64,000 nt of DNA from Microbulbifer variabilis (GCF_020524905.1 NZ_JAIVKI010000006.1:163133-227132), one strand, 5' to 3'. Counted from the first letter of the stretch, positions 1-8,955 are shown. A program made the numbers and translations. The notes: generated by a model from the letters alone, not told the origin.

Positions 1-1
1 G

Positions 2-394
2 TTACTGTTTACCGGGGATGCAGGGATTCAGGCGCTTGAAATGGCGGCTGACCAAGTGGATGGTTGCACCAGCGGCGCCGAACTCAAGTTGATGCAGATA
101 CCTCATCATGGCAGTAAGCGTAATATCGGCACCACGGTTTTGAACCGCTTGATTGGGCACCCAGTAATACAGGGAGAGTCTCGCGGCATTACCGCTATTG
201 CCTCAACCGCAAAAGAGGGCGAGCCTAAACACCCGAGAAAGGCGGTGATGAATGCGTTTACTCATCGCGGGGTAGGCGTCTTGGCAACCCGAGGCAATGC
301 CATTCTCGTTAACCATGATGCACCGCAGCGAGAGGGCTGGGCATACCTTGAGCCGGAGCCCTATCACTTCGAGTACGAAGATGAGGAGGCTTAA
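2..394 (+). CDS. MBL-fold metallo-hydrolase, C-terminal part (5' cut by window edge)
   Basis: The reading frame is open from base 2, so the gene begins before the window. The visible part starts with a LLFTGDA segment and then IPHHGSKRN, which match the late motifs of metallo-beta-lactamase-fold hydrolases (TGD with a metal-bridging Asp, then HHGS) as found in ComEC/Rec2-type beta-lactamase domains. The tail is acidic and ends in EYEDEEA. Substrate is not predictable from this fragment; ComEC-like hydrolase domains act on nucleic acids, but stand-alone relatives vary. It stops two bases before the next start codon, so the two genes are almost certainly cotranscribed. Confidence 0.7.
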   Translation, partial: LLFTGDAGIQALEMAADQVDGCTSGAELKLMQIPHHGSKRNIGTTVLNRLIGHPVIQGESRGITAIASTAKEGEPKHPRKAVMNAFTHRGVGVLATRGNAILVNHDAPQREGWAYLEPEPYHFEYEDEEA

Positions 395-396
395 GC

Positions 397-1062
397 ATGG
401 CTGGCCTTTCTCTGAAAACGCAAAATAGTGCTCCGCTGGCTCTACTGGTATTACTTCAGTTGTTAGCAGTGCACTGCTTAAATTCCGCATCATTCGATAT
501 CAATCTACTGACCTCAATCAAGGAGGCCGGCGGGGTGATGCTGGCCGTTGGCGCTTTGGCTGGGTGGCTAAGTTATGTACTGCCCACTGGCCTAAAGAAC
601 ACCCTGGTATTCCTTCGCCTGAGGAATGTGTTGCCCGGACATCGCTTTATTCAGCTGTCGGAAGCCGATCCGCGTATAGATACTCAGTTACTCAAAGAAA
701 AAGTACCGGGCTATGAAACCCTCTCGTTGGATCACAAGGGGCAAAATAGTTACTGGTATCGAGAGTTTTATCGACCTGTAGCTGACCAGCATGAGGTGGC
801 TTCTACGCACAAGTCCTATTTGCTCTACCGGGATGCGGCAACGGTTTCACTGTTGTGCGCCGCAATTTTTGTATTGGCAAAGCTGCTATTAACTGAATCG
901 ATGTCTGCGTTTGAGTTAGGTTCCGGCGCGGTGTTCCCGCTGGCCGCTTTGGGTTTTGCTCTGGCTGCCGGTAATGCTGGGCGCAGGTTGGTGACAACGG
1001 CAGTGGCGATTAGTATGGCCAAAGCTGCAATGGCTTCAGATCAGGTAACGGCTTCCAGCTAA
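397..1062 (+). CDS. Membrane protein of unknown function, partner of the MBL-fold gene
   Basis: I do not recognise this 221-residue protein. It has about four hydrophobic segments (near residues 12-30, 44-62, 149-166 and 175-193) around a central soluble stretch of about 80 residues that is rich in charged residues and contains NSYWYREFYRP. The ATG lies two bases after the stop of the metallo-hydrolase gene and the AGGAGG ribosome site sits inside the end of that gene, so translation is probably coupled. The arrangement suggests the membrane protein anchors, exports for or protects against the hydrolase, but this is inference only. Confidence 0.6.
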   Translation: MAGLSLKTQNSAPLALLVLLQLLAVHCLNSASFDINLLTSIKEAGGVMLAVGALAGWLSYVLPTGLKNTLVFLRLRNVLPGHRFIQLSEADPRIDTQLLKEKVPGYETLSLDHKGQNSYWYREFYRPVADQHEVASTHKSYLLYRDAATVSLLCAAIFVLAKLLLTESMSAFELGSGAVFPLAALGFALAAGNAGRRLVTTAVAISMAKAAMASDQVTASS

Positions 1063-1258
1063 ACCACTTTATATCTATCGATAGTGTGGACGTTCCCCTG
1101 TTTGTGCCACCTCTAAGTATCTGGCGGTCATTGAGGAAGCGCTTCCAATCCGGTGCGCTTTCTTATGCGCCGGAAAAGTGCGCAGATTAATCTGAATATG
1201 GTACATATAGGGGATTGGAATACAGAAACGTCCTTGTGTTTTAGGAGGTAGGACCCGC

Positions 1259-2185
1259 ATGGAGCATAGCAAGTACGACATTATTGGCGATATTCATGGT
1301 CACGGCAGTGCATTGATTGAGTTACTCGATGTTCTGGGTTATCGGGAAACAAGCAGTGGTTATGCCCATCCAGAGCGAAAGGTCATCTTTCTTGGAGACT
1401 TTATCGACCGCGGTGAGCACTTGGTAGAGCACCGCAAGCTCCTGAAGATAGTCATGAGCATGGTCAACAATGGTCATGCCAAAGCAATTATGGGTAATCA
1501 CGAGTTTAATGCCCTGGCTTATCACACCGAGGTCAATGGCAAGCCCCTTCGCCCACATACCGATAAAAATACAAAACAGCATCAGGCTTTCCTGAATGAG
1601 TACCCCGATAACGATCCAGAGAAATCTCAGGTGCTGAATTTCTTTAGATCATTGCCTCTATGGCTTGACCTGGGTCCACTGCGCGCAGTCCACGCTTGCT
1701 GGGATATGAAAAGTATTGATTTTTTGAAATCAAAAACTGACGGGGCGAAATTAACGTCTGAGTTATTGGTGGAAGCTAGCTCCCAGGGCTGTGATGCCTT
1801 CAATGCAGTGGAAACTTTGCTCAAAGGTTATGAAATTGAACTGCCTGAAGGGGTGAGCTTCCTGGATAAGGATGGCAATCACCGCTCTGCCGTCCGCGTT
1901 CAATGGTGGAAATTTTCTGCAGAAGTCCTTGGTGAGATTGCACTGCCACCTGGTATCAATATTGGTACCGCTGCAAGATTGCCTGTGCCTAGGGGTATTC
2001 CTTATTACTCCAAAGCAGATAAGCCTTGCTTTATCGGTCACTATTGGCTTAGAGGTGTGCCAGCACCTTTAACCGATAATGTTGCCTGTCTCGATTACTC
2101 CGTGGCAGGGGGCGGTAAGCTCGTTGCTTATCGATTTGATGGTGAACAGGTATTGAGTAAAGACAAGTTTGTGTTTGCGACCTAG
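1259..2185 (+). CDS. PPP-family metallophosphoesterase
   Basis: A 308-residue calcineurin-like phosphoesterase. The PPP-type metal-binding signature is complete: GDIHGH at residues 10-15, GDFIDRG at 46-52 and GNHE at 79-82, all in the first quarter as in Ser/Thr protein phosphatases and PrpE-like diadenosine tetraphosphatases. A late GHYW motif near the C terminus fits the last metal ligand (His). The substrate could be a phosphoprotein or a dinucleoside polyphosphate; the sequence does not decide. The start is fixed by a strong AGGAGGT ribosome site at 1243-1249, ten bases before the ATG. It appears monocistronic. Confidence 0.85.
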   Translation: MEHSKYDIIGDIHGHGSALIELLDVLGYRETSSGYAHPERKVIFLGDFIDRGEHLVEHRKLLKIVMSMVNNGHAKAIMGNHEFNALAYHTEVNGKPLRPHTDKNTKQHQAFLNEYPDNDPEKSQVLNFFRSLPLWLDLGPLRAVHACWDMKSIDFLKSKTDGAKLTSELLVEASSQGCDAFNAVETLLKGYEIELPEGVSFLDKDGNHRSAVRVQWWKFSAEVLGEIALPPGINIGTAARLPVPRGIPYYSKADKPCFIGHYWLRGVPAPLTDNVACLDYSVAGGGKLVAYRFDGEQVLSKDKFVFAT

Positions 2186-2389
2186 ATGCTGGCCGACTGA
2201 AGTTTTAGTTAGTTGCCGGGTTCTTTATGCTTTGAGCTGGGATTCACAAGGCGGTTTGAATAGGTGAGCTTGCCACAGTTACTGCCAGTGAATGATTAGT
2301 CATGTAATGGTTTACTGACAGACTAATGTTTTCACATGTGTCTGTATGGTTAGCAGATGGTGCAGTGACTCCCATTGCTAATGGTATTT

Positions 2390-2417
2390 AAGCCGAGAGG
2401 GGAGATCTACTCGGCTT
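2390..2417. terminator. Inverted repeat between convergent genes, possible terminator
   Basis: AAGCCGAG (2390-2397) and CTCGGCTT (2410-2417) form a perfect 8-bp stem with a 12-base loop, between the phosphoesterase gene and the convergent azoreductase gene. The downstream tail is only moderately T-rich on the plus strand, so termination strength is uncertain. Confidence 0.45.
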
Positions 2418-2468
2418 GTTAGTAAGCTTCTTTATCCAACTCTGTTATGAATTGGCTTGTGAGCTTGG

Positions 2469-3062
2469 TTACGCAAGCTGGGCAATACGCTCATTCGCAG
2501 CAGTCAATGCTTTTTCTTTTGCATCATCTCCAGTTGCTAGCCCTTCCGTGTATATGATCTCTATATTGGTTATTCCCACAAAGCCGAGGAGTTGACGGAG
2601 AAATGCGCTCTGTGAATGCTCGTTACCGTAGTAGCCACCTCGCGCGATAAAAATAATTGTCTTCTTGTTTTTCAGTAGTCCCTCAGGCCCATTGGGTGTA
2701 TAGCGGAAGGTAACACCTGCTCGGGCAATATGATCAAAATAGGTATGCAAGGTAGAAGGGACGTTGAAGTTGTACATGGGGACACCAAAAACCAGTACAT
2801 CTGCAGAAGAAATTTCTTCAATCAATTTGTCTGAAAATTCCACGATGGCTTGTTGTTCGGGGCTACGTTGCTCTGCCGGAGTGGTGAAAGCTTGAAAGCG
2901 ATCAAGGGTAAGATGGGGAATAGGTTCCGCCACCAGATCGCGCTGGATCACTTCTCCGTTAGGGTTTTTAGCTTTCCAGCTCGTAACATACTTTGTAGCC
3001 AGCTGGGAGGTCTGACCACCGGATTGGAACATACTGGATTGGATGTTGAGTAACTTTGCCAT
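2469..3062 (-). CDS. azoR: FMN-dependent NADH-azoreductase
   Basis: A 197-residue flavodoxin-fold quinone/azo reductase. It has the family hallmarks: N-terminal LLNIQSSMF phosphate-binding segment, the FGVPMYNFNVPSTLHTYFDHI flavin/active-site region (about residues 93-112), the FRYTPNGPEGLL segment, and ARGGYYG near 139-145. The length equals the usual AzoR length. It reduces quinones and azo compounds by two-electron transfer from NADH using FMN, in the cytoplasm, and is usually linked to electrophile and thiol stress. The ATG at 3062 fits the family N terminus. It is transcribed alone. Confidence 0.92.
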   Translation of the reverse strand: MAKLLNIQSSMFQSGGQTSQLATKYVTSWKAKNPNGEVIQRDLVAEPIPHLTLDRFQAFTTPAEQRSPEQQAIVEFSDKLIEEISSADVLVFGVPMYNFNVPSTLHTYFDHIARAGVTFRYTPNGPEGLLKNKKTIIFIARGGYYGNEHSQSAFLRQLLGFVGITNIEIIYTEGLATGDDAKEKALTAANERIAQLA

Positions 3063-3385
3063 GTTTGGCCCTTCGCAAGTTGACTGGATCGGGCTCTATT
3101 TAAGCATCGAGTTATTCGATTAAGAATTAGAAAAAATCCGCTAAATCTATCGATTATTCCGAATGATGATAATTTGCTAATACAAGGCCTCAAGGAAGCC
3201 TCAAGGCACTTAGGGCGGCTGGATGTCGGTAGTGGAGGAGGGGGAAGCTTAGGAAAGCACACGGGTCAGCCGATAGGAGATTACCCAGAACGAATATGGA
3301 GAGATTTTCTCATAGGGATTGCTCGGAGTTAACTTTTCTAATTTATGGCTATCCGCAGTAGCTATCGAATGAGCGCCAACAGAAT
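3063..3385. other. Intergenic region, 323 bp
   Basis: Upstream region of azoR and downstream region of the YcaC-like gene. It includes a short direct repeat of GCCTCAAGG (around 3187-3206). No convincing gene was seen. Confidence 0.5.
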
Positions 3386-3982
3386 CTAGCCTTCAACTAA
3401 AGGCTTTAATATCTCTTCATACATAATGGACTGGATGGTCTGACCAGTTGAGCTGGCCCAGTCTATTGCAAGCTCTGCCATTAGTTGATTCGTAGTGGTA
3501 ATGCCTACGCCAGCGTTTCTCATTCGCTCAAGGGAAATTTGGTCTGCGACCTGGGTTGGGGAACCACCACCGTCTGCAACAACCTGTACTTCGTAGCCAC
3601 CCTCTACAGCGCTGATCGCAGGATAAACAATACACACGTCGTTTGTTAGGCCTGCCATTATCAGCTTTTTTCGACCTGTAGCTACTACGGCAGATTTGAA
3701 TGGCTCAAATGTCCAGGCATCCACTACGCCTGGCCGCTTGATCCTTTGAGCGTGGGCATCGGGTGCTATCTTTTCAAGATCATCAAAGAGGGGGCCTTGA
3801 AAGTGGTCTTCTTGACTGGTTGTGAACAACAGCGGCATACCTGTTTCGATAGCGGTACGCGCTAAAGCACGCACATTTGCCAGTAGGTGCACATGGCTAA
3901 TGTTACGTGCCAGTTTGACTGTCCCCACTTGATGATCAATCAAAAGCATCGCAGCGCTATCTGTTGTGAAGAGTTTTTTCAT
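3386..3982 (-). CDS. Isochorismatase-family hydrolase (YcaC-like)
   Basis: A 198-residue cysteine hydrolase of the isochorismatase superfamily. The predicted catalytic Asp is D16 in LLIDHQVG, and the nucleophilic Cys is C117 in LTNDVCIVYPA, with the characteristic cis-peptide-type segment before it. A basic residue near 80-84 (RIKRPG) can supply the Lys of the triad. The overall sequence and length agree best with the YcaC subgroup, whose physiological substrate is unknown. It is transcribed alone on the same strand as azoR but 323 bp upstream of it, so the two are not clearly one operon. Confidence 0.85.
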   Translation of the reverse strand: MKKLFTTDSAAMLLIDHQVGTVKLARNISHVHLLANVRALARTAIETGMPLLFTTSQEDHFQGPLFDDLEKIAPDAHAQRIKRPGVVDAWTFEPFKSAVVATGRKKLIMAGLTNDVCIVYPAISAVEGGYEVQVVADGGGSPTQVADQISLERMRNAGVGITTTNQLMAELAIDWASSTGQTIQSIMYEEILKPLVEG

Positions 3983-4298
3983 GAAACTTTGCCTGTTCTT
4001 TGTTGGCTTAAATCTCTTTGATTACCCAGGGGAAAACTCAGGCGAATAGAGATAAATAAAAGAATGGGCCGCTCGCAAAAATTCATGTCTTAAATTTAAT
4101 TCCCTGGGTTTATCTTTCGCTATAAATGTTAAGAGCTTACGCCATGGTTAAACAAACCTGTGACACTAATTTGTGAAATTTCCGCCTTTACCTTTAGAAC
4201 AATAAACGCGCCTAAGAAAAATGATTTACTGATCCTTGTGTCCCCGGATGATCTATAGCAGATAGAAAATAGGCCTTTAAACTATATTGGACTAACCC
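3983..4298. other. Divergent intergenic region, 316 bp
   Basis: Lies between the start of the YcaC-like gene (minus) and the GST gene (plus) and must hold both promoters. It is A+T-rich. I could not assign specific promoter boxes or operators with confidence. Confidence 0.5.
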
Positions 4299-4922
4299 AT
4301 GATGAAACTCTACGCCATGCCCGGGACTTGCGCTTTAGCGCCAAATATCGCTTCAGTTTGGGCCAACTTGCCGGTTGAGTTAGTGAATCTTGAGAGGGGA
4401 GAGCATCAATCTGACGCTTATCTAAAAGTGAATCCGAAAGGGCAGGTTCCCGCGCTATTGTTCGATGATGGTCAAGTTTTGACCGAAGCGTTGGCAATTC
4501 TCTTGTATATTGCTTCCTTATCAAAAGTCCCTGAGCTTATACCTCATGGACCTATGGAATGGGCAAGACAAGCTGAAGCACTTTCCTATATGAGCTCTGA
4601 AGTTCACTCGGATTTCGGCCCCCATTTTGTGCCTGAGAGATTTGCTTCATCTCCAGATGCGAAAGAAGATGTTCAGCAACATACTTATCGAAAATTAGAG
4701 GCGCATTTTCGTAGGCTAGACACCTCTTTCAAGGAAGCCGGGGGCAGTGGTTATCTTGGAGGCCGAACGGTTGTTGACGCATACCTATTCGTTTTATGTC
4801 GTTGGATTGATTCAACCCCCCTCGATCTCTCATCATTTCCTTCTCTGGCTGAATTTCGCAGTCGCCTTGAGAGTGAGAAGGCTGTGATCAGCGCGCTCAA
4901 GCGCCAAAAAATGGCCGTTTAA
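4299..4922 (+). CDS. Glutathione S-transferase family protein (beta-class-like)
   Basis: A 207-residue GST. The N-terminal thioredoxin-like domain starts LYAMPGTCALAP, with the Cys typical of bacterial beta-class GSTs about ten residues in; the NPKGQVPALLFDDGQVLTEA stretch contains the cis-Pro and the Glu/Ser glutathione-binding motif. The all-helical C-terminal domain follows from about residue 90. It should bind glutathione and conjugate or reduce electrophiles in the cytoplasm. Two adjacent ATG codons (4299 and 4302) are possible starts; the second gives the more usual N terminus. It is followed by a hairpin terminator. Confidence 0.88.
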   Translation: MMKLYAMPGTCALAPNIASVWANLPVELVNLERGEHQSDAYLKVNPKGQVPALLFDDGQVLTEALAILLYIASLSKVPELIPHGPMEWARQAEALSYMSSEVHSDFGPHFVPERFASSPDAKEDVQQHTYRKLEAHFRRLDTSFKEAGGSGYLGGRTVVDAYLFVLCRWIDSTPLDLSSFPSLAEFRSRLESEKAVISALKRQKMAV

Positions 4923-5005
4923 GAGGCCTTGACCAATACAGTTTACTTGAGCTGGTACGGGATCATACTGTCAGCGGCATCCATGCCATGTTGTCCTGCT
5001 TACCC

Positions 5006-5027
5006 AAGCTAATCAGTTGATTAGCTT
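5006..5027 (+). terminator. Rho-independent terminator of the GST gene
   Basis: AAGCTAATCA (5006-5015) and TGATTAGCTT (5018-5027) form a perfect inverted repeat followed on the plus strand by a T-rich run. It overlaps the stop codon of the convergent mechanosensitive channel gene. Confidence 0.7.
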
Positions 5028-5878
5028 TTATCTTTTTCTTTCGCCTCCAGTTCTTTGCTTTTCTCGAACCAGAAGTTATAGAAATCTTCTGTGACTAACT
5101 GCTCGATATTCGTGGCTTCTTCCCTCGGGCAAAATACAGTAACAGTGATTACATCATGACCCAGCTCGTTACTGGTGATGCATACTTTTGCATCCGGCCC
5201 AGCAAGTTCTACGCCCATACGGTTCTCAATGAGCTTGCAGTAGCGTTCGGCCACTTCGCGAAAGGAATCGCAGTGTTCCTTTAGGCGCTCTGCAATGAAA
5301 TTCTTGGCCTGGAAAGGATTTACTTTCCCGCTTTCACGAGTGATCGAGAAAGAATGCTCGATATAGCGACGCATAAAATTCAAGTTCTTTACCGGTTGGG
5401 TAAAGAAGGCATTATTAGGGATATAGAGCGTGGTGCCGGTATATCCGTTGCCCAGCCCGTGAGGATCAATCTCTAAAAGTGTGGTGCTCAACCAGTCACT
5501 GTCGGTAACTTCACCAAACTGATCGCCAACTTTAACCCAGTCACCTACGGTAAAAGAGCGCATATTGGCCTGATAAAGTCCCCCAACCAGACACTGAACA
5601 ACTTCCCGCAGGGCCAGTACGATAGCTACCGAGAAGGCGGCAATCGAAAGGGCAAACTCACGTAACTCCGTGATCCAGACAGCAATAACACCAATGACCA
5701 ATAGCAGGTTGCCAAGATTGTGTACGGTATTGATTCGGCGACGTTTATCTGCCTTTGCCCAGCTGCTGCGAACAATCGTGAGTGTGGCGAACCCTCGTAG
5801 TAATAAGATAACTACGATGACACAAAAGGTGATAAAAAGTTTGCTATCGAGAATTTGTTCCAATAACTCAGGTTTCAT
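5021..5878 (-). CDS. Small-conductance mechanosensitive channel (MscS family)
   Basis: A 285-residue MscS-type protein. Hydrophobic segments near residues 12-32 and 54-72 precede the pore helix region (ALSIAAFSVAIVLALREVVQCLVGGLY, about 76-102), followed by the beta-domain start FTVGDWVKVGDQFGEVTDSDW typical of MscS. The C-terminal cytoplasmic domain ends with a charged tail. It would open under membrane tension and release solutes on osmotic downshock. That suits an organism that accumulates ectoine and betaine, but the gene is not in those operons. It is convergent with the GST gene, and their ends share the terminator. Confidence 0.88.
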   Translation of the reverse strand: MKPELLEQILDSKLFITFCVIVVILLLRGFATLTIVRSSWAKADKRRRINTVHNLGNLLLVIGVIAVWITELREFALSIAAFSVAIVLALREVVQCLVGGLYQANMRSFTVGDWVKVGDQFGEVTDSDWLSTTLLEIDPHGLGNGYTGTTLYIPNNAFFTQPVKNLNFMRRYIEHSFSITRESGKVNPFQAKNFIAERLKEHCDSFREVAERYCKLIENRMGVELAGPDAKVCITSNELGHDVITVTVFCPREEATNIEQLVTEDFYNFWFEKSKELEAKEKDKS

Positions 5879-6106
5879 TCGAAGGGGATTACCTCATTGT
5901 TGTTATGCGCAACAACCTCCTCTGGCTATCGCCCGGCAAGCATAGCTGTTGGGTATTGGGCCGAGAGAGATGTGGCGGGGGTATAAAAGAAGGGACGCAA
6001 TGTATCTTCTCGCGCCCCTACTTGTAAATATGTTGAGGGAAAAAGCGATAGATTTGGCCAATTAACCCCTCTCCATGTATCGAAAGTCCCCATTTACAGC
6101 AGCCTA

Positions 6107-6853
6107 CTAGCGGTAATCTGGATTGGGAAAGTCGGGCTTGCAGCCCGCATCCCAGGCAGAACGCTGGTTGCCATGAGCGGGGATCCCACCGGCGTCTTTT
6201 AGTATCCGTGCTATGTGCAAAAGGTTCCAGGTCATAAAGGAAGTGTTGCGGTTGGTAAAGTCATTCTCTGGCCCACCTGACCCGGGGTCTAAATAGGAGG
6301 GACCAGGACCGGCTTCGCCAACCCAGCCGGCATCCGCTTGTGGAGGAATCACATATCCCAGATGTTGTAGGGAATAGAGGATATTCATCGCACAGTGTTT
6401 AGCGCCATCCTCATTACCGGTGATCAGACAACCGCCGACTTTTCCGTAATAAGCATACTGCCCCTGATCATTCAGCGTTGATGAATTGGCATAAAGGCGC
6501 TCAATAGTTTGTGTACAGATAGAGGATTTATCGCCGAGCCAAATGGGGGTTGTGACCACCAGGATGTCTGCCTCGCTAACCTGACAATAGATTTTAGGCC
6601 AGTCATCATTTTCCCAGCCGTGCTCGGTCATATCCGGATAAACGCCGAAGGCAATATCATGATCTACCGGTCTGAGCACACTTACTGCAACGCCATTTCT
6701 TTCCATAATCGCTCGTGAAATATCAATTAGCCCATCGGTGTGGGAGAGTTCTGGTGTTGGCTTGAGGGTACAGTTAAGAAATAGGGCCTTCAGATCTGAG
6801 AAGTCCCAATGGCTGGATTCACAGTCCTTGATTTGCTGTTTGTTCAGGGGCAT
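6107..6853 (-). CDS. Flavodoxin-fold NAD(P)H-dependent oxidoreductase
   Basis: The open frame extends to 6895, but an AAAGGAGA ribosome site seven bases before the ATG at 6853 makes that the likely start (248 residues). The first strand (KALFLNCTLKP) and the ILVVTTPIWLGDKSS segment are typical of NADPH-dependent FMN reductase/flavodoxin-like proteins, with a later GGCLITGNEDGAKHC stretch matching the third FMN-binding loop. The C-terminal extension of about 60 residues is rich in Gly, Pro and Asn. The substrate is unknown. A 21-bp palindrome lies 83 bp upstream, suggesting regulated expression. Confidence 0.75.
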   Translation of the reverse strand: MPLNKQQIKDCESSHWDFSDLKALFLNCTLKPTPELSHTDGLIDISRAIMERNGVAVSVLRPVDHDIAFGVYPDMTEHGWENDDWPKIYCQVSEADILVVTTPIWLGDKSSICTQTIERLYANSSTLNDQGQYAYYGKVGGCLITGNEDGAKHCAMNILYSLQHLGYVIPPQADAGWVGEAGPGPSYLDPGSGGPENDFTNRNTSFMTWNLLHIARILKDAGGIPAHGNQRSAWDAGCKPDFPNPDYR

Positions 6854-6935
6854 CTCTGATCTCCTTTTCACTGCGCAGTATTGAACGTGCGCCAAGATGT
6901 GAATACAGGTATAGCAGTCAGAAAATAAAATACGT

Positions 6936-6956
6936 TATCAATAGAGCCTATTGATA
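6936..6956. promoter_or_regulatory. 21-bp palindrome, candidate operator
   Basis: TATCAATAG (6936-6944), spacer AGC, CTATTGATA (6948-6956): a perfect 9+3+9 inverted repeat in the divergent region between the flavodoxin-fold oxidoreductase and the first duplicated secreted-protein gene. Symmetry and length suit a dimeric repressor; no regulator gene is adjacent. Confidence 0.5.
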
Positions 6957-7208
6957 TATTGTTTAAAAGCACAATGAAATCGGCGGCTACTGAAGGCAAA
7001 GGCCGTCACAGATTAGATTGCGAGTGTCTCAACAATTGGTCGTGATGATACTAGAGGTATGAAGCCGTTATTTTGCTGTTGCAGTTTTGTTGGTTGAAAT
7101 TTGATCTGGCGTATCTCTTGCAAAAGAGACTGAAAATTTTAGGAGGCCGCTGAATTATTCCGCTACTTTAGTTATTTATAGTTAGCGAATGATAAATAGA
7201 GGTTCCCG

Positions 7209-7835
7209 ATGGAAGCGAAACAACACCCTACATATAGAATACTCTCGGCAGCCATAATTCTGACGGCTCTTCATTCCGGTCAATTAAGTGCAAACCCTGA
7301 CATGAAAAACTCATTAGATGGCACCTGGTGCGCGGTCGATGGGGAGTCATTCATTTTATATGAAAGCCAAAATGATGCTTTAAATGTAGGTAAAGATATA
7401 TTCTGTCGAACTTTTAAAGTTCTGAAGCAAACAAAGTCGGGAGGCGGGGGTAGATTCATTGATACATTCAAGAAGCCTACAGAATTAAAACATAAAGTAG
7501 GTGGTGTTGAAGAGACGAAAAATGGGGCTACGGTTAGCAAGGATATCGGCATATTTGCCTTTTCAAATACAGGTGATACCGTTCGCATAGTGACGGTCGA
7601 CGTTTCTGATGAAAGTGTGGGCAACTTTACTCTCGATAGTAGCGGGAAAATGCATGGATTTATCGAGGAGGTAACTTCTGATGCCCATGTTCATGAAGCA
7701 CATGTTGGTGTCTTGTCCTTATTAAGAGCTCCAAAGCCGAAACAAACTGATTTTGATAAGGAATGGGATACGACCTTTAAAGCGACACATAAAGATATTA
7801 TACGCGGAGCTAAAGAGCCTATACGCCCAAGATAA
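7209..7835 (+). CDS. Secreted protein of unknown function, copy 1
   Basis: A 208-residue protein I do not recognise. Residues 1-29 look like a Sec signal peptide ending LSANP. The mature part contains two cysteines (SLDGTWCAVDG and IFCRTFKV) that could form a disulfide, a Gly-rich basic stretch, and a strongly conserved SDAHVHEAHVGVL segment with three His. In-frame stops upstream of the ATG fix this start, and AGAGG precedes it. The second copy lies 1 kb downstream and is about two-thirds identical by eye. The first copy has the shorter and basic C terminus (IRPR). A periplasmic or extracellular location is predicted; function is unknown. Confidence 0.75.
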   Translation: MEAKQHPTYRILSAAIILTALHSGQLSANPDMKNSLDGTWCAVDGESFILYESQNDALNVGKDIFCRTFKVLKQTKSGGGGRFIDTFKKPTELKHKVGGVEETKNGATVSKDIGIFAFSNTGDTVRIVTVDVSDESVGNFTLDSSGKMHGFIEEVTSDAHVHEAHVGVLSLLRAPKPKQTDFDKEWDTTFKATHKDIIRGAKEPIRPR

Positions 7836-8277
7836 CCTATATGCTTGGGGAGAGTGGAGAAAGCCAGCTAACTACAGGCTGGCTTCCCTCCAAACAGGCA
7901 AGACAGAAACTCTAAGGCACACATACCGGCCAGCGGCCGTTGAAAAGAGCGATACAAGAACAAAGTCCTCTGCGGGGAGGACTATTCGGCCCCAGCTATT
8001 GTCCGTGAGTTAAAGTGTTGCTGCTCAGTGCAAGCTTGTAGCACTTTCCAATAAATATTACAGGCTGAAGGGAGCTTGTAATCTCACCATGTTTCTTCTT
8101 TGCTAACCGCTCAGACTAATAGTGTTATGAGTCTGGTTTCTTGTTTATTTAGCAGACGATTCGTATTGAAATTTCTTTGAAAAAAACACTAAATTCGTCT
8201 GAATATTTCAGGAGGTGTCGAGATTAATCCGCTACTTTATTTACTTAAAGTTAACTAATGATAAGCAGAGGTGCAGC

Positions 8278-8955
8278 ATGAAGGCGAAACAACATCTTAT
8301 ATCTAAATTGCTGCCAGCGGCAGTAGTATTGGCGGCGCTTCATTCAGGTCAATTAAGTGCAAACCCTGAAATGGCAAATTCTTTAGATGGCACTTGGTGT
8401 GCGGTCGATGGAGAATCGTTCATTTTATATGAAAACAAAAAAGAGGCTTTAAACGTAGGTAAAGATATATTTTGCCGGACTTTTAAAGTCCTTAATAAAA
8501 CAAAAACAGGGGGGGTTGGTCGTTTCATCGATAGTTTCAAAAAGCCTGCAGAGATAAAACACAAGGTGAGCGGTATCGAAAAAACGAAAAACGGAGCCAC
8601 TGTTGGCAAGGATATCGGCATATTTGCCTTTTCTAATACAGGTGATACCACTAGTATTGTGACCGTTGATGTTTCAGATGAAAGTGTGGGCAACTTTATG
8701 CTCGACAGCAGTGGAAAAATGCATGGGTTTATCGAGGAGGTGACCTCAGATGCTCATGTTCATGAGGCTCATGTTGGTGTTTTGTCCTTCAAGAAGACTC
8801 CAGGCCCTATACCCGCAATATTTGATAAAGAGTGGCAATCGGTCTTCGACGCGACCCATAAAAAAACAGCAGCAAGACCTGCGCTCCCACCCAAAGGAAA
8901 GGGTGAGGCTTCTCGAAAAGTCCCGGGGGATGTGAAAAGTACCCAAGAGCAATAG
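8278..8955 (+). CDS. Secreted protein of unknown function, copy 2
   Basis: Paralogue of the gene at 7209. The frame is open back to a GTG at 8215, but that GTG has no usable spacing to the AGGAGG beside it, and alignment with copy 1 puts the start at the ATG at 8278 (225 residues, AGAGGTG before it). It shares the signal peptide (ending LSANP), both Cys motifs (TWCAVDG, IFCRTFKV) and the SDAHVHEAHVGVL segment. Its C-terminal 40 residues differ from copy 1, being longer and rich in Lys, Pro and Gly. Unequal change in the tail suggests the core fold is under constraint while the tail is free to vary. Confidence 0.75.
   Translation: MKAKQHLISKLLPAAVVLAALHSGQLSANPEMANSLDGTWCAVDGESFILYENKKEALNVGKDIFCRTFKVLNKTKTGGVGRFIDSFKKPAEIKHKVSGIEKTKNGATVGKDIGIFAFSNTGDTTSIVTVDVSDESVGNFMLDSSGKMHGFIEEVTSDAHVHEAHVGVLSFKKTPGPIPAIFDKEWQSVFDATHKKTAARPALPPKGKGEASRKVPGDVKSTQEQ

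Larger units (their letters stand above)
7131..8955 (+). repeat. Tandem gene duplication, unit about 1.07 kb
   Basis: Two diverged copies of the same unit lie head to tail. The similarity begins about 70 bp before each start codon (an AGGAGG-containing leader at about 7131-7208 and about 8199-8277, sharing a CCGCTACTTTA core) and runs through the two coding regions. The start codons are 1069 bp apart. The 3' ends of the genes and the spacer (7836-8198) have diverged; in that spacer I see no gene. Confidence 0.85.

Noticed and set aside
7753..8013. 86-codon open frame after the first secreted-protein gene
   Set aside because: It overlaps the end of that gene, is not protein-like and has no counterpart after the second copy.
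8215..8277. GTG at 8215 as start of the second secreted protein
   Set aside because: It has no room between ribosome site and start, and copy 1 has stops in the matching region; the ATG at 8278 is better.
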